Assembly: GCA_015056625.1 (NCBI GenBank)
Contig: SVFY01000002.1
Coordinates: 62,001-126,000, forward strand
Direction of reading: 5' to 3'
Origin: Butyrivibrio sp.
GTDB lineage: Bacteria; Bacillota; Clostridia; Lachnospirales; Lachnospiraceae
DNA: 64,000 nucleotides
In this document: piece after piece, positions 46,633-55,262 of the stretch
Position numbering within the stretch: the first letter of the stretch is position 1
Layout of the letters: each line of letters begins with the position of its first letter
Made by a program: the position numbers and the translations under genes
The notes under the pieces: generated by a model
Databases searched by the model: none
What the model was told of the DNA's origin: nothing
What the model saw: the letters and a program-made list of their open reading frames with translations, nothing else

Positions 46633-47328
46633 ATGATAAAAGAAAACATAGGTGTAGTACAGGAAAACATAAAAAGGGCCTGTGAAAAAGCAGGCAGGGA
46701 CGTAAAAGACGTAACTCTTATCGCTGTGAGCAAGACAAAACCTGTATCTGATATCAGACAGGCCATGGAGGCAGGACTTACTGTCTTTGGAGAAAACAAG
46801 GTCCAGGAGATCAGGGAAAAGACAGAGGAGATAAAGGAAAATGTGGATTTCCACATGATAGGCCATCTTCAGGCTAACAAGGTAAAATACCTTCCCGGGA
46901 AGGTAGTAATGATCCACTCTGTCGACAATGTAAAGCTTGCACAGGAAATCGAGAAGCAGTTTGCCAAGGCTGATATGAATATCGATGTGCTCATTGAGGT
47001 CAACATGGCAGGAGAGGATACCAAGTTTGGCCTTGCACCTTCCGAAGTTCCTTCATTTGTAAAAGAAATAAGCACCCTTCCTCATCTTAACATTAGAGGA
47101 CTTATGACTATCGCGCCTTACACTGATGATCCTGAAAGCAACAGGATTTATTTTGCAGGGCTTCGAAGGCTTAAGGATGATATAAACAAGATGAATATCC
47201 CCGGAGTTAATATGGATACTCTTTCCATGGGAATGACTGGGGACTATGAGGTTGCAATAGAGGAAGGAGCTACCTTTGTAAGAGTTGGCACAGGAATTTT
47301 TGGAGAACGTAATTATTCAATCGTGTGA
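46633..47328 (+). CDS. YggS/PLPBP family pyridoxal-phosphate homeostasis protein
   Basis: 231 residues, single-domain alanine-racemase-like barrel. AVSKTKP at 31-37 holds the PLP lysine; FGENKVQE, FHMIGHLQANKVKYL, EVNMAGEDTKFG, GLMTIAP and LSMGMTGDYEVAIEEGATFVRVGTGIFG are the family signatures. It is a PLP carrier that keeps B6 and some amino acid pools in balance. The open frame reaches 46588, but GGAG before ATG 46633 and family length fix this start. In many Firmicutes the gene lies in the sepF/divIVA cluster; here it stands alone. Confidence 0.94.
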   Translation: MIKENIGVVQENIKRACEKAGRDVKDVTLIAVSKTKPVSDIRQAMEAGLTVFGENKVQEIREKTEEIKENVDFHMIGHLQANKVKYLPGKVVMIHSVDNVKLAQEIEKQFAKADMNIDVLIEVNMAGEDTKFGLAPSEVPSFVKEISTLPHLNIRGLMTIAPYTDDPESNRIYFAGLRRLKDDINKMNIPGVNMDTLSMGMTGDYEVAIEEGATFVRVGTGIFGERNYSIV

Positions 47329-47355
47329 CGAAAATCTAAAATAAATATAAACGAA

Positions 47356-47384
47356 TTTACACTAAAAACAGTAGATAGTATAAT
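47356..47384 (+). promoter_or_regulatory. Promoter of the 90-residue unknown gene
   Basis: TTTACA at 47356-47361 and TATAAT at 47379-47384, spacer 17. Confidence 0.75.
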
Positions 47385-47407
47385 TGACTCTATAGGGAAG
47401 GAAAGAT

Positions 47408-47680
47408 ATGTTAAAAACTGTACCTTTATCTAAAAACTTATCTATAGATCAGTTGAATCACTTGATAGACACCGGGCATGTGTTTGTCACTCCCTTTGGT
47501 CTTAACAGAACCTGTTACATTGTAGTGAACCATAAACCATTCATGGTCATTGCAACAGATGTTTCAATCAGAGGAGTGCAGCTATCGGGGTCCTGGTACA
47601 CGTGGGAAGAGGTTGAAGCCATGGGCGGTGTTTATGATTCTGAATTTGAAGCCTTAAAAGCTATAGCTGGTGGGGCATGA
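47408..47680 (+). CDS. Small protein of unknown function (90 residues)
   Basis: 90 residues, cytoplasmic, with mixed alpha/beta character (HVFVTPFGLNRTCYIVVNHKP, a TWEEVEAMGG helix start). AGGGAAGGAAAG precedes the ATG. It has its own near-consensus promoter and a terminator, so it is a dedicated one-gene unit. I do not recognise the family and assign no function. Confidence 0.8.
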   Translation: MLKTVPLSKNLSIDQLNHLIDTGHVFVTPFGLNRTCYIVVNHKPFMVIATDVSIRGVQLSGSWYTWEEVEAMGGVYDSEFEALKAIAGGA

Positions 47681-47682
47681 TA

Positions 47683-47712
47683 AAAAGGAAGCCTGGAGCT
47701 TCCTTTTAGTTT
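47683..47712 (+). terminator. Terminator of the 90-residue unknown gene
   Basis: AAAAGGAAGC-CTGGA-GCTTCCTTTT, followed by AGTTT, a weak T tract. Confidence 0.75.
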
Positions 47713-47817
47713 GCGGCAAATTATAAATTATTCATAAACTGCCTAAAACATAGAGTATTATTGAGGTTTTTGTGCTAAAATATTTCTCACGTATCGAATT
47801 TGGGGAGGCTCTTGGCT

Positions 47818-48969
47818 TTGACATACGTTTTCTACTACGTTCAGGCACATATAGCTTGTATTCTTTTGCTATCTATAGTCTTTTATAAGATAGTAAAGGG
47901 TGTTAACAAGCAGGCATCACAGATTTATTTAGGGAATCTGGTAGTTACACTGATGCTTTACTATTTGGCAGAGATTTTCTGGGCACTTGTTGATGGAGGA
48001 GTTGTAAGCCCTGAACCAACAATGCTTTATCTTTCTAATATTTTCACCTACATTTTAATAAGTATTGCAGCCTATTACTGGTACATCATTTCAGAGGCCC
48101 TTCAAAGGGACAAGCTCATTGAGAACACAGTCCTTAGAAGACTTCTTGCTACTCCCGTTCTTGTATCAGCTCTTCTTGTTATTACTGCATACAGGACAGG
48201 GCTTGTTTTCTATGTGGATGAAAATGGCAGGCTGGTCAACGGAAGCTTTTACGTTATCCTTGTCATTGTTCCTTTTGCTTACCTTATTGCCTCATCAGTT
48301 AAGGCCTTCAGCAGATTTGCCAACAAGGACAGATATGTTGACAGGAATATCTATTTTATGATCGGTGTATTTCCTTTTGCACCTATCATTCTTGGAGCAA
48401 TGCAGGCTATCTACTGGCGCGTTCCTTTTTTGTGCTATGGAACAGTTGCGGCAGTTTATTATGTATACCTGACAACTCAGGACAACCTTATCTCTATAGA
48501 TCCCCTTACACAGACCAATAACAGGAATCAGCTATACAAGTATCTTGTTCAGAAGATGCGACAGGAAGAGCAGGGAATGAGTCTTTTCCTTATCATGGTT
48601 GATATAGAAAGGCTCAAGGATATCAATGAGTCCTATGGTCATGCAGAGGGTGACAGAGCGCTCAACAGAGTAGCAAGAGCAATAAAGGATGCCTGCCAGG
48701 GATCACGCAGCAGGATGTTTGTTTCAAGATATGGAGCAGATGAGTTTGTGGTTGTGGCTGAGATGGCTTATAGAGCTGAGGCGGCATGGCTTGCCGATCA
48801 GATAAAGAATGAAGTCAAGAGGGCCACAAATGTTGATCTGGCTCCCTATGACATCCATGTAAATGTGGGTATTTCCCAGTACGATTATCAGGCTCCTGTA
48901 TCAATACAGACATTCATTGCAAGAGCTGATTCAGACCTGTATCAGAACAAAAAGTTAAATGCCACTTAA
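47818..48969 (+). CDS. Membrane GGDEF-family protein with GADEF motif
   Basis: About 383 residues: six or seven hydrophobic helices to about residue 220, then a GGDEF domain with DPLTQTNNRNQL, the metal site MVDIERLKDINESYGHAEGD and GADEF at about 306-310. The second Gly is Ala, which may weaken activity; the metal and catalytic Asp/Glu stay. The start codon is probably TTG 47818, nine bases after GGAGG at 47804-47808; TTG codons at 47800 and 47812 are too near or upstream of it. Its stop overlaps the minus-strand small gene. Confidence 0.87.
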   Translation: MTYVFYYVQAHIACILLLSIVFYKIVKGVNKQASQIYLGNLVVTLMLYYLAEIFWALVDGGVVSPEPTMLYLSNIFTYILISIAAYYWYIISEALQRDKLIENTVLRRLLATPVLVSALLVITAYRTGLVFYVDENGRLVNGSFYVILVIVPFAYLIASSVKAFSRFANKDRYVDRNIYFMIGVFPFAPIILGAMQAIYWRVPFLCYGTVAAVYYVYLTTQDNLISIDPLTQTNNRNQLYKYLVQKMRQEEQGMSLFLIMVDIERLKDINESYGHAEGDRALNRVARAIKDACQGSRSRMFVSRYGADEFVVVAEMAYRAEAAWLADQIKNEVKRATNVDLAPYDIHVNVGISQYDYQAPVSIQTFIARADSDLYQNKKLNAT

Positions 48970-49058
48970 AACAGTGAATTAACGAAGTTTATAAGCAGTC
49001 CTGCAAGAATAAAAGCAGCAAGGATTGCTATCGCATATATATATTTCATTCTTCCCAT
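48966..49058 (-). CDS. Candidate 30-residue small membrane protein
   Basis: ATG at 49058 on the minus strand, preceded at seven bases by a perfect AGGAGG (49071-49066), opens a frame of 30 codons: a basic start MGRMKYIY, a hydrophobic helix (AIAILAAFILAGLLI) and a short polar tail ending at the TAA 48966-48968. Positive-inside basic residues and one helix are the usual plan of small membrane proteins. It overlaps the stop codon of the convergent GADEF gene by two bases. No promoter was identified, and the frame is short enough to be accidental, but the ribosome site is better than that of many genes here. Confidence 0.5.
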   Translation of the reverse strand: MGRMKYIYAIAILAAFILAGLLINFVNSLF

Positions 49059-49181
49059 AAAGGCTCCTCCTGTCCGAAAATTCTTTGGCCCATGCGTCAA
49101 AGAAGCTTAACTGTGATAATATTATATTATAGCTGGTTTTGCGTTATATGCACAGCAGAAGGTAGATTGGAGGGCATAGGT

Positions 49182-51848
49182 ATGCAGATTTATGTATCTG
49201 GGAATGTGCGTAGAAGTGGTGACGGATCCATTGAGCATCCTTTCAGGACGATCCAGGAAGCAGCGCTTATTGCAAAGCCTGGGGATGAGGTACTTGTTGC
49301 ACCTGGTATCTATAGAGAATGGGTACGACCAGTCTTTTCAGGCACAGAAAGTGAACGGATCAAATATGTGAGCATGGTAAAGGGCGAGGCAGTCATAACC
49401 GGCGCCGAGCGCTTAAATGGATGGGAGAGGTTTGAAAACATCTGGCGTGTTCGCATTCCAAATAGTTTCTTTGGGGATTACAATCCCTATACAGATGTAG
49501 TTTTCGGCGACTGGTTTTTTACATCTGAAAACAATCCACACACTGGCGAAATCTATATTGATAACAGATCCATGTACGAGGTCTTTGACCTCTCTGTTTG
49601 TATGCACCCGCAGATTGACAAAAGGTCCTGGGATCCCGATTTTACAAAGTATGTGTGGTTCACAGCTCAGGAGAGCGGTGATACTGTTATCTACGCTAAT
49701 TTTGGCGATAAAGATCCCAATGAAGAAAACGTTGAATTTGCTGTAAGACGCGCCTGCTTCTATCCAGAAAAGGAAGGCGTAAATAATATAACCTTAAGAG
49801 GTTTTACTGTAAGATGTGCTGCCACTCAGTGGGCTCCGCCTACTGCTGTTCAGATTGGTATGATAGGTCCGCATTGGTCCAAGGGGTGGATCATAGAGGA
49901 CTGTGATATCTATGAGTCAAAGTGCAGCGGAATATCCCTTGGCAAGTATTATCAAAAGGGCAGCAACAACAAGTGGAGCATGACTTTTGTCAAGGATGGA
50001 ACCCAGACCCAGAGGGATGCAGTCTGCCAGGCTGTTAATGAGGGCTGGGATAAAGAGACTGTGGGCTCCCATATAATAAGGCGCTGTGACATCCACGATT
50101 GTGGCCAGACCGGTATTGTTGGTCATATGGGCGGAGCCTTTTCAGTTATCGAAGATAATCACATTCATCATATAAATAACAAGCACAATCTGGCAGGAGC
50201 GGAGATTGGAGGCATCAAACTCCACGCTGCGGTAGATACCATCATAAGGCGAAATCACATTGATCACTGCACAAGGGGAATCTGGCTTGACTGGCAGGCG
50301 CAAGGCACCAGGGTATCCCAGAACTTTTTACACGACAATATTCCGCCTGAAGGCACTATCATTGAAGATGGTCTTTCACTTGGGGAGGATATTTTTATTG
50401 AAGTATCCCATGGTCCTACTCTTATAGATCATAACCTTCTTCTTTCGGAGATGGCAGCAAGGATCAGCACTCAGGGAATTGCATTTGTGCATAACCTCAT
50501 AGCAGGATCCTTTACCTGGGTGGGCTCTGGAACTGATAACAGCACCCAAAAGCTCCCATCAGACAGATATACGCCTTATCATCTGCCTCATTCAACAAAG
50601 ATTGCAGGCTTTATGACCATCCTCCACGGAGATGCCAGATTCTACAACAACATCTTCATACAAAAAGAGGTGCGTCAGGATCTTTTGGATTATTGTACTA
50701 AGGAAAACATAGATACTCTGGACAAGGCTAATTTCATAGCAGGAACCTGTCCATACAACAAGTTCCCCACTGCGCCGGAGTACTTTGCAAGATTTAAGAA
50801 AAACGTCTTTGCTGAATATGGATCCAATGACGTCTACTATGACCGCCTTCCTGTATATACAGGTGGAAATGCATATTTTAACGGCGCAAGACCTTGTGAT
50901 ACAGAGATAGCAGCCCATGTGGATAAGGATCACAAGATAAGCCTGTATCTTGATAATTCCGATGGAAGATACACAATCCACACAAACCTCTATGAGTACC
51001 TTCCAAGGAACTTTACAATGCCTATTAACACAGAGAGCCTGGGTATTGCTTTTGAGCCTGAGCAAAGATTTGAAAACCCTGATGGAAGTCCCATCATGTT
51101 TGACAGTGACTACTTTGGAAGAAAGAGGGGGCTGCATCCAGTGGCAGGTCCATTTGAGGAGTGCAACACTGACAGGTTTACTGTTACAGATGAGTTTGGC
51201 TCCTACAGGATAAGTGGCAGGGATAACCCGAGGATTGAAGGCCCCTGGCAGGAGTACACAGAGCCAAAGGATAAAGAAACTGTAAATGATGAAGTTGAAA
51301 GCAAGGAGGCTTTTGAAGATAGGCCTGATATTCCTGAACCAGGAGATGAGCCTGAGATCATAAATGCCAACATCATGCTTACAGGATGTGAAGACGCCGG
51401 AATTTCTTTCCCTTACGAGGGATCTCTTTTCCAGGTGAGGGACATGTTTGTAAAGGGCAATGAAGTGTGGCTTTATGATGGAAATGCAGATAAGCTTGTG
51501 GAGCTTGACTGCGAGTACGGTATTTACAGAAGCTTAAGGAAGTGGTCTGTTGGTGCGCTTCAGTCCATCGATGTTTCTGATGACCACAACTGTGAGGGCT
51601 TTGTAAGGACTGCAGGAACACTTCTTTGCATTCTAAGTAAGAACATGGCCAGTGACCCGGCTGATACCTGCAGCACCATCCAGGATAAGGTGAACTCAGG
51701 CATAGAGCCAAAGGGCATTAAGATGCGCTTTACTACCAAGTATCTTAAGTTTATCCGCAACAAGAAGTTTATATCCCTTGAGGATGTTATCTACAGGATA
51801 AACAAGGCTGGTATGGATATAGTCACGGAGAGACTTGAAAAACTCTGA
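49182..51848 (+). CDS. GH120-type beta-xylosidase (right-handed beta-helix) with C-terminal extension
   Basis: 888 residues without a signal peptide, so it acts on imported xylo-oligosaccharides in the cytoplasm. It follows the sequence style of the Thermoanaerobacterium XylC (GH120): VHPG-like VLVAPGIYREWVRP, the GDWFF segment, WAPPTA, NWSKGWIIED-like HWSKGWIIED, GQTGIVGH, WLDWQAQGTRVS with the probable nucleophile (D370) and FIEVSHGP with the acid/base (E407). An insert of about 14 residues separates these two compared with XylC. The last 190 residues (about 700-888) are not part of the family and are unrecognised. GGAGG eight bases before ATG 49182 decides the start over an upstream in-frame ATG at 49092. 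Confidence 0.85.
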   Translation: MQIYVSGNVRRSGDGSIEHPFRTIQEAALIAKPGDEVLVAPGIYREWVRPVFSGTESERIKYVSMVKGEAVITGAERLNGWERFENIWRVRIPNSFFGDYNPYTDVVFGDWFFTSENNPHTGEIYIDNRSMYEVFDLSVCMHPQIDKRSWDPDFTKYVWFTAQESGDTVIYANFGDKDPNEENVEFAVRRACFYPEKEGVNNITLRGFTVRCAATQWAPPTAVQIGMIGPHWSKGWIIEDCDIYESKCSGISLGKYYQKGSNNKWSMTFVKDGTQTQRDAVCQAVNEGWDKETVGSHIIRRCDIHDCGQTGIVGHMGGAFSVIEDNHIHHINNKHNLAGAEIGGIKLHAAVDTIIRRNHIDHCTRGIWLDWQAQGTRVSQNFLHDNIPPEGTIIEDGLSLGEDIFIEVSHGPTLIDHNLLLSEMAARISTQGIAFVHNLIAGSFTWVGSGTDNSTQKLPSDRYTPYHLPHSTKIAGFMTILHGDARFYNNIFIQKEVRQDLLDYCTKENIDTLDKANFIAGTCPYNKFPTAPEYFARFKKNVFAEYGSNDVYYDRLPVYTGGNAYFNGARPCDTEIAAHVDKDHKISLYLDNSDGRYTIHTNLYEYLPRNFTMPINTESLGIAFEPEQRFENPDGSPIMFDSDYFGRKRGLHPVAGPFEECNTDRFTVTDEFGSYRISGRDNPRIEGPWQEYTEPKDKETVNDEVESKEAFEDRPDIPEPGDEPEIINANIMLTGCEDAGISFPYEGSLFQVRDMFVKGNEVWLYDGNADKLVELDCEYGIYRSLRKWSVGALQSIDVSDDHNCEGFVRTAGTLLCILSKNMASDPADTCSTIQDKVNSGIEPKGIKMRFTTKYLKFIRNKKFISLEDVIYRINKAGMDIVTERLEKL

Positions 51849-51877
51849 AAATGAATTTGTTGAGGGAAATGTAGTTT

Positions 51878-53155
51878 ATGGAAAAAAGAGCTAACTGGTA
51901 CGAGCTTGATAATGCAGCCAAGATAGTACCATCTACAGCAAAAGGAGCAAATACCAGGGTATTCAGGCTTACCTGCGAGCTGACAGAAAAAGTTGACGAG
52001 GATATGCTGCAGAGGGCGCTGGACGATACAGTGCAGGAATTTCCATTTTTTAACTGTGTTCTTCACAGAGGAATATTCTGGTACTACTTAGAGGACAGTG
52101 ACCTTAAGGCGGTGGTGGAAAAGGAACATACGCCGGCCTGCCTTCCACTTTACATTCCGGGGAAAAAGAATCTTCTTTACAGGGTGAATTACTTTGAAAA
52201 GAGGATAAATCTTGAGATGTTCCACGTACTTGCAGATGGAACTGGCGCCTTTATGTTCTTTAAGTCGCTGATCATAAGATATCTGCAGATAAAGTACGAC
52301 TTAAGCCACGATATCAAGCCGGTAGATGAGTTTTCCGTTGAGGAAAAGAATGAGGATGCTTTTACCGGCAACTACAACAAACAAAAGGGCCTTGGTCAGC
52401 TCAATGAAATGAAGGCAGTAAAGGCCTACCAGATAACAGGAGAGATGGATGACAATCTTTTGCCCCATCTTCTGGAAGGAACTGTATCTTCCAAAAAGTT
52501 TATCGAGCTGGCCCACAAGTATGATGCCACAGTTGGAGTGCTTTGCGTAGCTCTTTATATTAAGGCCATCATTCAGGGAATGAACAGATTCCAGAAAAGG
52601 CGTCCTATAGTGGTCAGCGTCCCAGTTAACCTTCGTCAGTTCTATAAGAGCGGAACAGCAAGGAACTTCTTTGGAGTCATAAATATTGAGTATGACCCAG
52701 CTGATTATAATGGTGAGCTTAAGAGCATCATAGACCCGGTTGCCAGGGACTTTAAGGACAAGCTCTCTGCTGAGAACATTGAAAAGACCATGAACTCTTA
52801 TTCAACCCTTGAGCATAACCTGGCTATCAAGATGGTTCCGCTTCCGATTAAGGACCTTGTGATAGGACACTTTGACAGGGCAGCGAAGAAGGGCGTTACA
52901 ACATCAATGTCTAACCTTGGGCAGATCAAGATGCCTGCTGAGGTTTCGGATTACATAGAAAGGTTCAGCGCCTTCATGACTGCTTCCTCGCAGCAGGTAT
53001 GTGTATGCTCCTTCAAGGACAAGATGGTGTTTGGAGAGGTATCGCCTTTTAAGACCCACAAGTCCATGCTTAATTTCTTCAGGTGCCTGACTCAGGAGGG
53101 GCTTGAGATCGAGCTTGGAACCAACGACTACGATGAGCATGAGAAAAACAAATAA
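51878..53155 (+). CDS. Condensation-domain-like acyltransferase (alcohol acetyltransferase type)
   Basis: 425 residues with the chloramphenicol-acetyltransferase/condensation fold. MFHVLADGTGAFMFF around residue 115-128 contains HxxxDG, the active site of this superfamily, with H116 as base. Later segments (VVSVPVNLRQFYKSGTARNFFGVINIEY, MSNLGQIKMP) match the second half and the cross-over. Such enzymes move an acyl group from CoA or a carrier to an alcohol or amine. It begins a three-gene block with the zinc-ribbon membrane protein and the PAE-family hydrolase, 30 bp after the xylosidase. Substrate unknown. Confidence 0.85.
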   Translation: MEKRANWYELDNAAKIVPSTAKGANTRVFRLTCELTEKVDEDMLQRALDDTVQEFPFFNCVLHRGIFWYYLEDSDLKAVVEKEHTPACLPLYIPGKKNLLYRVNYFEKRINLEMFHVLADGTGAFMFFKSLIIRYLQIKYDLSHDIKPVDEFSVEEKNEDAFTGNYNKQKGLGQLNEMKAVKAYQITGEMDDNLLPHLLEGTVSSKKFIELAHKYDATVGVLCVALYIKAIIQGMNRFQKRRPIVVSVPVNLRQFYKSGTARNFFGVINIEYDPADYNGELKSIIDPVARDFKDKLSAENIEKTMNSYSTLEHNLAIKMVPLPIKDLVIGHFDRAAKKGVTTSMSNLGQIKMPAEVSDYIERFSAFMTASSQQVCVCSFKDKMVFGEVSPFKTHKSMLNFFRCLTQEGLEIELGTNDYDEHEKNK

Positions 53156-53173
53156 GGATAGAGGCTTAAACTA

Positions 53174-53839
53174 ATGCAGGTTTGTAAGAAATGTAACATA
53201 AAGATTAGAGGAAGAAAGGAGTGCTGCCCCCTTTGCCAGGGAAAACTTTCTGAGGCAGAGGGAGATGAGAATGCAGCATTTCCTGTTCTTGAAAAGAGAA
53301 AGATCACAAGCATTACTTTCTTTAAAGTTTGCACTTTTATTTTCATAACCATGGAGATCGTATTTGGCACCATAAACATCATGACGGAAGGAAAGTATCC
53401 TTTTATCGGCCCCATTATGCTGGGGGCACTGGTTGCGTGGATAGATATTTACGCCACCATGTATCTGAGGAACAATCTGATCAAGGTGATAACCTTTGAG
53501 GTACTGGTTGCAATTGTGGTTGATTTCTACATCGACATAAAGACAGGCTTTTATGGCTGGAGCGTCAACTGGATGATTCCTATGACGCTTATTGGACTTG
53601 CCATAGTGACTATAGTTACAGCACTTATTTTAAAGCTTAGGCTTGATGAGTACATTCTCTATATAGTCTTTGATTTTATCATGGCGCTCTGCCAGATCAT
53701 CACCATTAAAAATGGCATGAACACACTGCCTTGGCCAGCTGCTAGCAGTATTATGTTCTACCTGATCCTCATTGCAGCCCTGGTCATTTTCAGATTCAGG
53801 GATCTTAAAAATGCTTCGGAGAAAATGTTCAATCTATGA
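53174..53839 (+). CDS. Zinc-ribbon membrane protein (DUF6320-like)
   Basis: 221 residues. Residues 1-30 are a zinc ribbon (VCKKC and CCPLC, with C4, C7, C18, C21 as likely ligands). About six hydrophobic helices follow (53-215), with ITFFKVCTFIFITMEIVFGTIN first. The layout fits the family called DUF6320, common in Lachnospiraceae next to alcohol acetyltransferase-like genes. Function unknown. The start follows the acyltransferase by 18 bp and its stop overlaps the PAE-family gene by four bases, so it is co-translated with it. Confidence 0.8.
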   Translation: MQVCKKCNIKIRGRKECCPLCQGKLSEAEGDENAAFPVLEKRKITSITFFKVCTFIFITMEIVFGTINIMTEGKYPFIGPIMLGALVAWIDIYATMYLRNNLIKVITFEVLVAIVVDFYIDIKTGFYGWSVNWMIPMTLIGLAIVTIVTALILKLRLDEYILYIVFDFIMALCQIITIKNGMNTLPWPAASSIMFYLILIAALVIFRFRDLKNASEKMFNL

Positions 53840-55017
53840 GTCTTACTAACAGGCATAAGAGAAACTTAAAAGCAGGTATTGTGTTCGCTTCAAGAGCGGG
53901 AGACTTTGTAGAAAACAGGATTGGAAAAGCCATAGAAAACTCCGGTCGTAAGGCAGAAGACCTGCCTGAAAATCCAAAGCCAATGACCTGGTACAGAGTT
54001 CCCCTTGAGAGGGGGCTTTCTGGAGATGGGTCCGAGTATTACATCTATGTAAAGCTCGGTGACCCTGATAAGCTGTGCGTATTTTTCTCCGGAGGGGGAG
54101 TGGCCTGGAACGAGTACACTGCAGCCCGCCCTGTGACAGGAGGTAAGGTGGCAGCTGGTCAGCCCAACTACTACTGGAACAACTTAAGACCTTTTACCCA
54201 GATCATGAATATCAATGTGGGAATAACTGATATTGTCAGTGAAAAGAATCCCTTTAAGGACTGGAGCTTTGTGGTGATAACCTATGCTACCGGTGATTTT
54301 CACGTGGGCAATAACGATTATCCGTACAAGGCAGAGGATGGCAACGATGAGGTTTTGCATTTCCACGGCTATGTGAATTTTCTCCAGAGTATGGCCGTAG
54401 CAAAAGATCTTTTTCCAAGCCCCAAGCAGATACTTATAGCAGGTAATTCAGCTGGCGCATTTGCAGTACCAGCCCTTGCAGGTGAAATAGCAGATAATTA
54501 CTATGACAAAGTCCGGAATATAACCTTGTTTTCAGACTCTGGACAGCTCCTATACAAGAACTGGAGAAAGACAGCAAAAAATATATGGCAGTGCAAGGAA
54601 TCAATATGGAAACCAATTCACACAGGAAATATTACCCTGGACTGGTATAAAGATCTTTATGAAAAGAATGGGGAGAGATTTAGATACCTTTATTCAAGCT
54701 CTGTAAGGGATTATCTATTAAGTGCTTATTACAATGACATTATCAATAAGAGATATGTAAGTGACAGCCTGGTTCAGGAAGAGTATTACAGGCAATTAAA
54801 GGAGATGGTGGCTGAGCTTAAAAAGCTTACACCGCACTTTGGAATATTCCTAAATGAATGGAAGATACCTTTGATAACCATGGGTGGCACTGTACACACA
54901 TCCGTCCGTGAACCCCATTTTACGCTGTTTTCTCAAAATGGGATAACTATGGCAAAGTGGCTTAAGGATGCCACCGATGGTAAGGTTTATGATGTGGGAC
55001 TGGATCTAATAGAGTAA
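53836..55017 (+). CDS. Pectin-acetylesterase-family serine hydrolase
   Basis: 393 residues, no signal peptide. Alpha/beta hydrolase with VFFSGGGVAWNEY (oxyanion hole), AGNSAGAFAVPAL with the nucleophile serine at about 205, and GTVHTSVREP near the C-terminus with the likely catalytic His. This is the pectinacetylesterase/Notum family, which removes acyl groups from sugars or lipids on proteins. The ATG overlaps the stop of the DUF6320-like gene (ATGA). In a cytoplasmic setting next to a xylosidase and an acyltransferase, deacetylation of imported oligosaccharides is possible, but a lipid substrate is also possible. Confidence 0.8.
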   Translation: MSLTNRHKRNLKAGIVFASRAGDFVENRIGKAIENSGRKAEDLPENPKPMTWYRVPLERGLSGDGSEYYIYVKLGDPDKLCVFFSGGGVAWNEYTAARPVTGGKVAAGQPNYYWNNLRPFTQIMNINVGITDIVSEKNPFKDWSFVVITYATGDFHVGNNDYPYKAEDGNDEVLHFHGYVNFLQSMAVAKDLFPSPKQILIAGNSAGAFAVPALAGEIADNYYDKVRNITLFSDSGQLLYKNWRKTAKNIWQCKESIWKPIHTGNITLDWYKDLYEKNGERFRYLYSSSVRDYLLSAYYNDIINKRYVSDSLVQEEYYRQLKEMVAELKKLTPHFGIFLNEWKIPLITMGGTVHTSVREPHFTLFSQNGITMAKWLKDATDGKVYDVGLDLIE

Positions 55018-55019
55018 GA

Positions 55020-55190
55020 TCAGTCGATAAAGCACTGTTCGATGCGCTCTTCGTATTCACCCCTTAGCTCTTCAGGGATATCATACTCGTCAAGGGCCTC
55101 AGACACTGACCAGTGCTCGTTGACCATTGAGCGGAGAATGTTGCGGATAACACTTATATCAAGAGCTTCTATAGTAGCAACATCAGTCAT
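55020..55190 (-). CDS. Small acidic protein of unknown function (56 residues)
   Basis: 56 residues, acidic (pattern DVATIEALDISVIRNILRSM and ELRGEYEERIEQCF), probably all-helical. GGAGG lies nine bases before ATG 55190 on the minus strand; an earlier in-frame start at 55220 lies before the ribosome site. It converges with the PAE-family gene (two bases between stop codons). Upstream at 55243-55262 is a perfect 20-bp palindrome. Not recognised. Confidence 0.65.
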   Translation of the reverse strand: MTDVATIEALDISVIRNILRSMVNEHWSVSEALDEYDIPEELRGEYEERIEQCFID

Positions 55191-55242
55191 ATTTTCATAC
55201 CTCCTCAAAAAACATAACACATAACCGTTAAAAAATGTCTTT

Positions 55243-55262
55243 AACTACAATATATTGTAGTT
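55243..55262. promoter_or_regulatory. Perfect 20-bp palindrome, operator-like
   Basis: The half AACTACAATA is mirrored exactly by TATTGTAGTT. It lies 52 bases upstream of the small minus-strand gene. TATAATTTTTT follows on the plus strand, so a weak terminator is an alternative. Confidence 0.5.

Noticed and set aside
49092..49181. Longer N-terminus for the xylosidase with a hydrophobic stretch like a signal peptide
   Set aside because: The hydrophobic run starts without a ribosome site, while ATG 49182 has GGAGG at eight bases and matches the family start.
50592..51137. 181-codon minus-strand frame in the xylosidase gene
   Set aside because: Translation is Cys/Ile/Val-rich noise typical of antisense frames, and the plus-strand protein is well supported.
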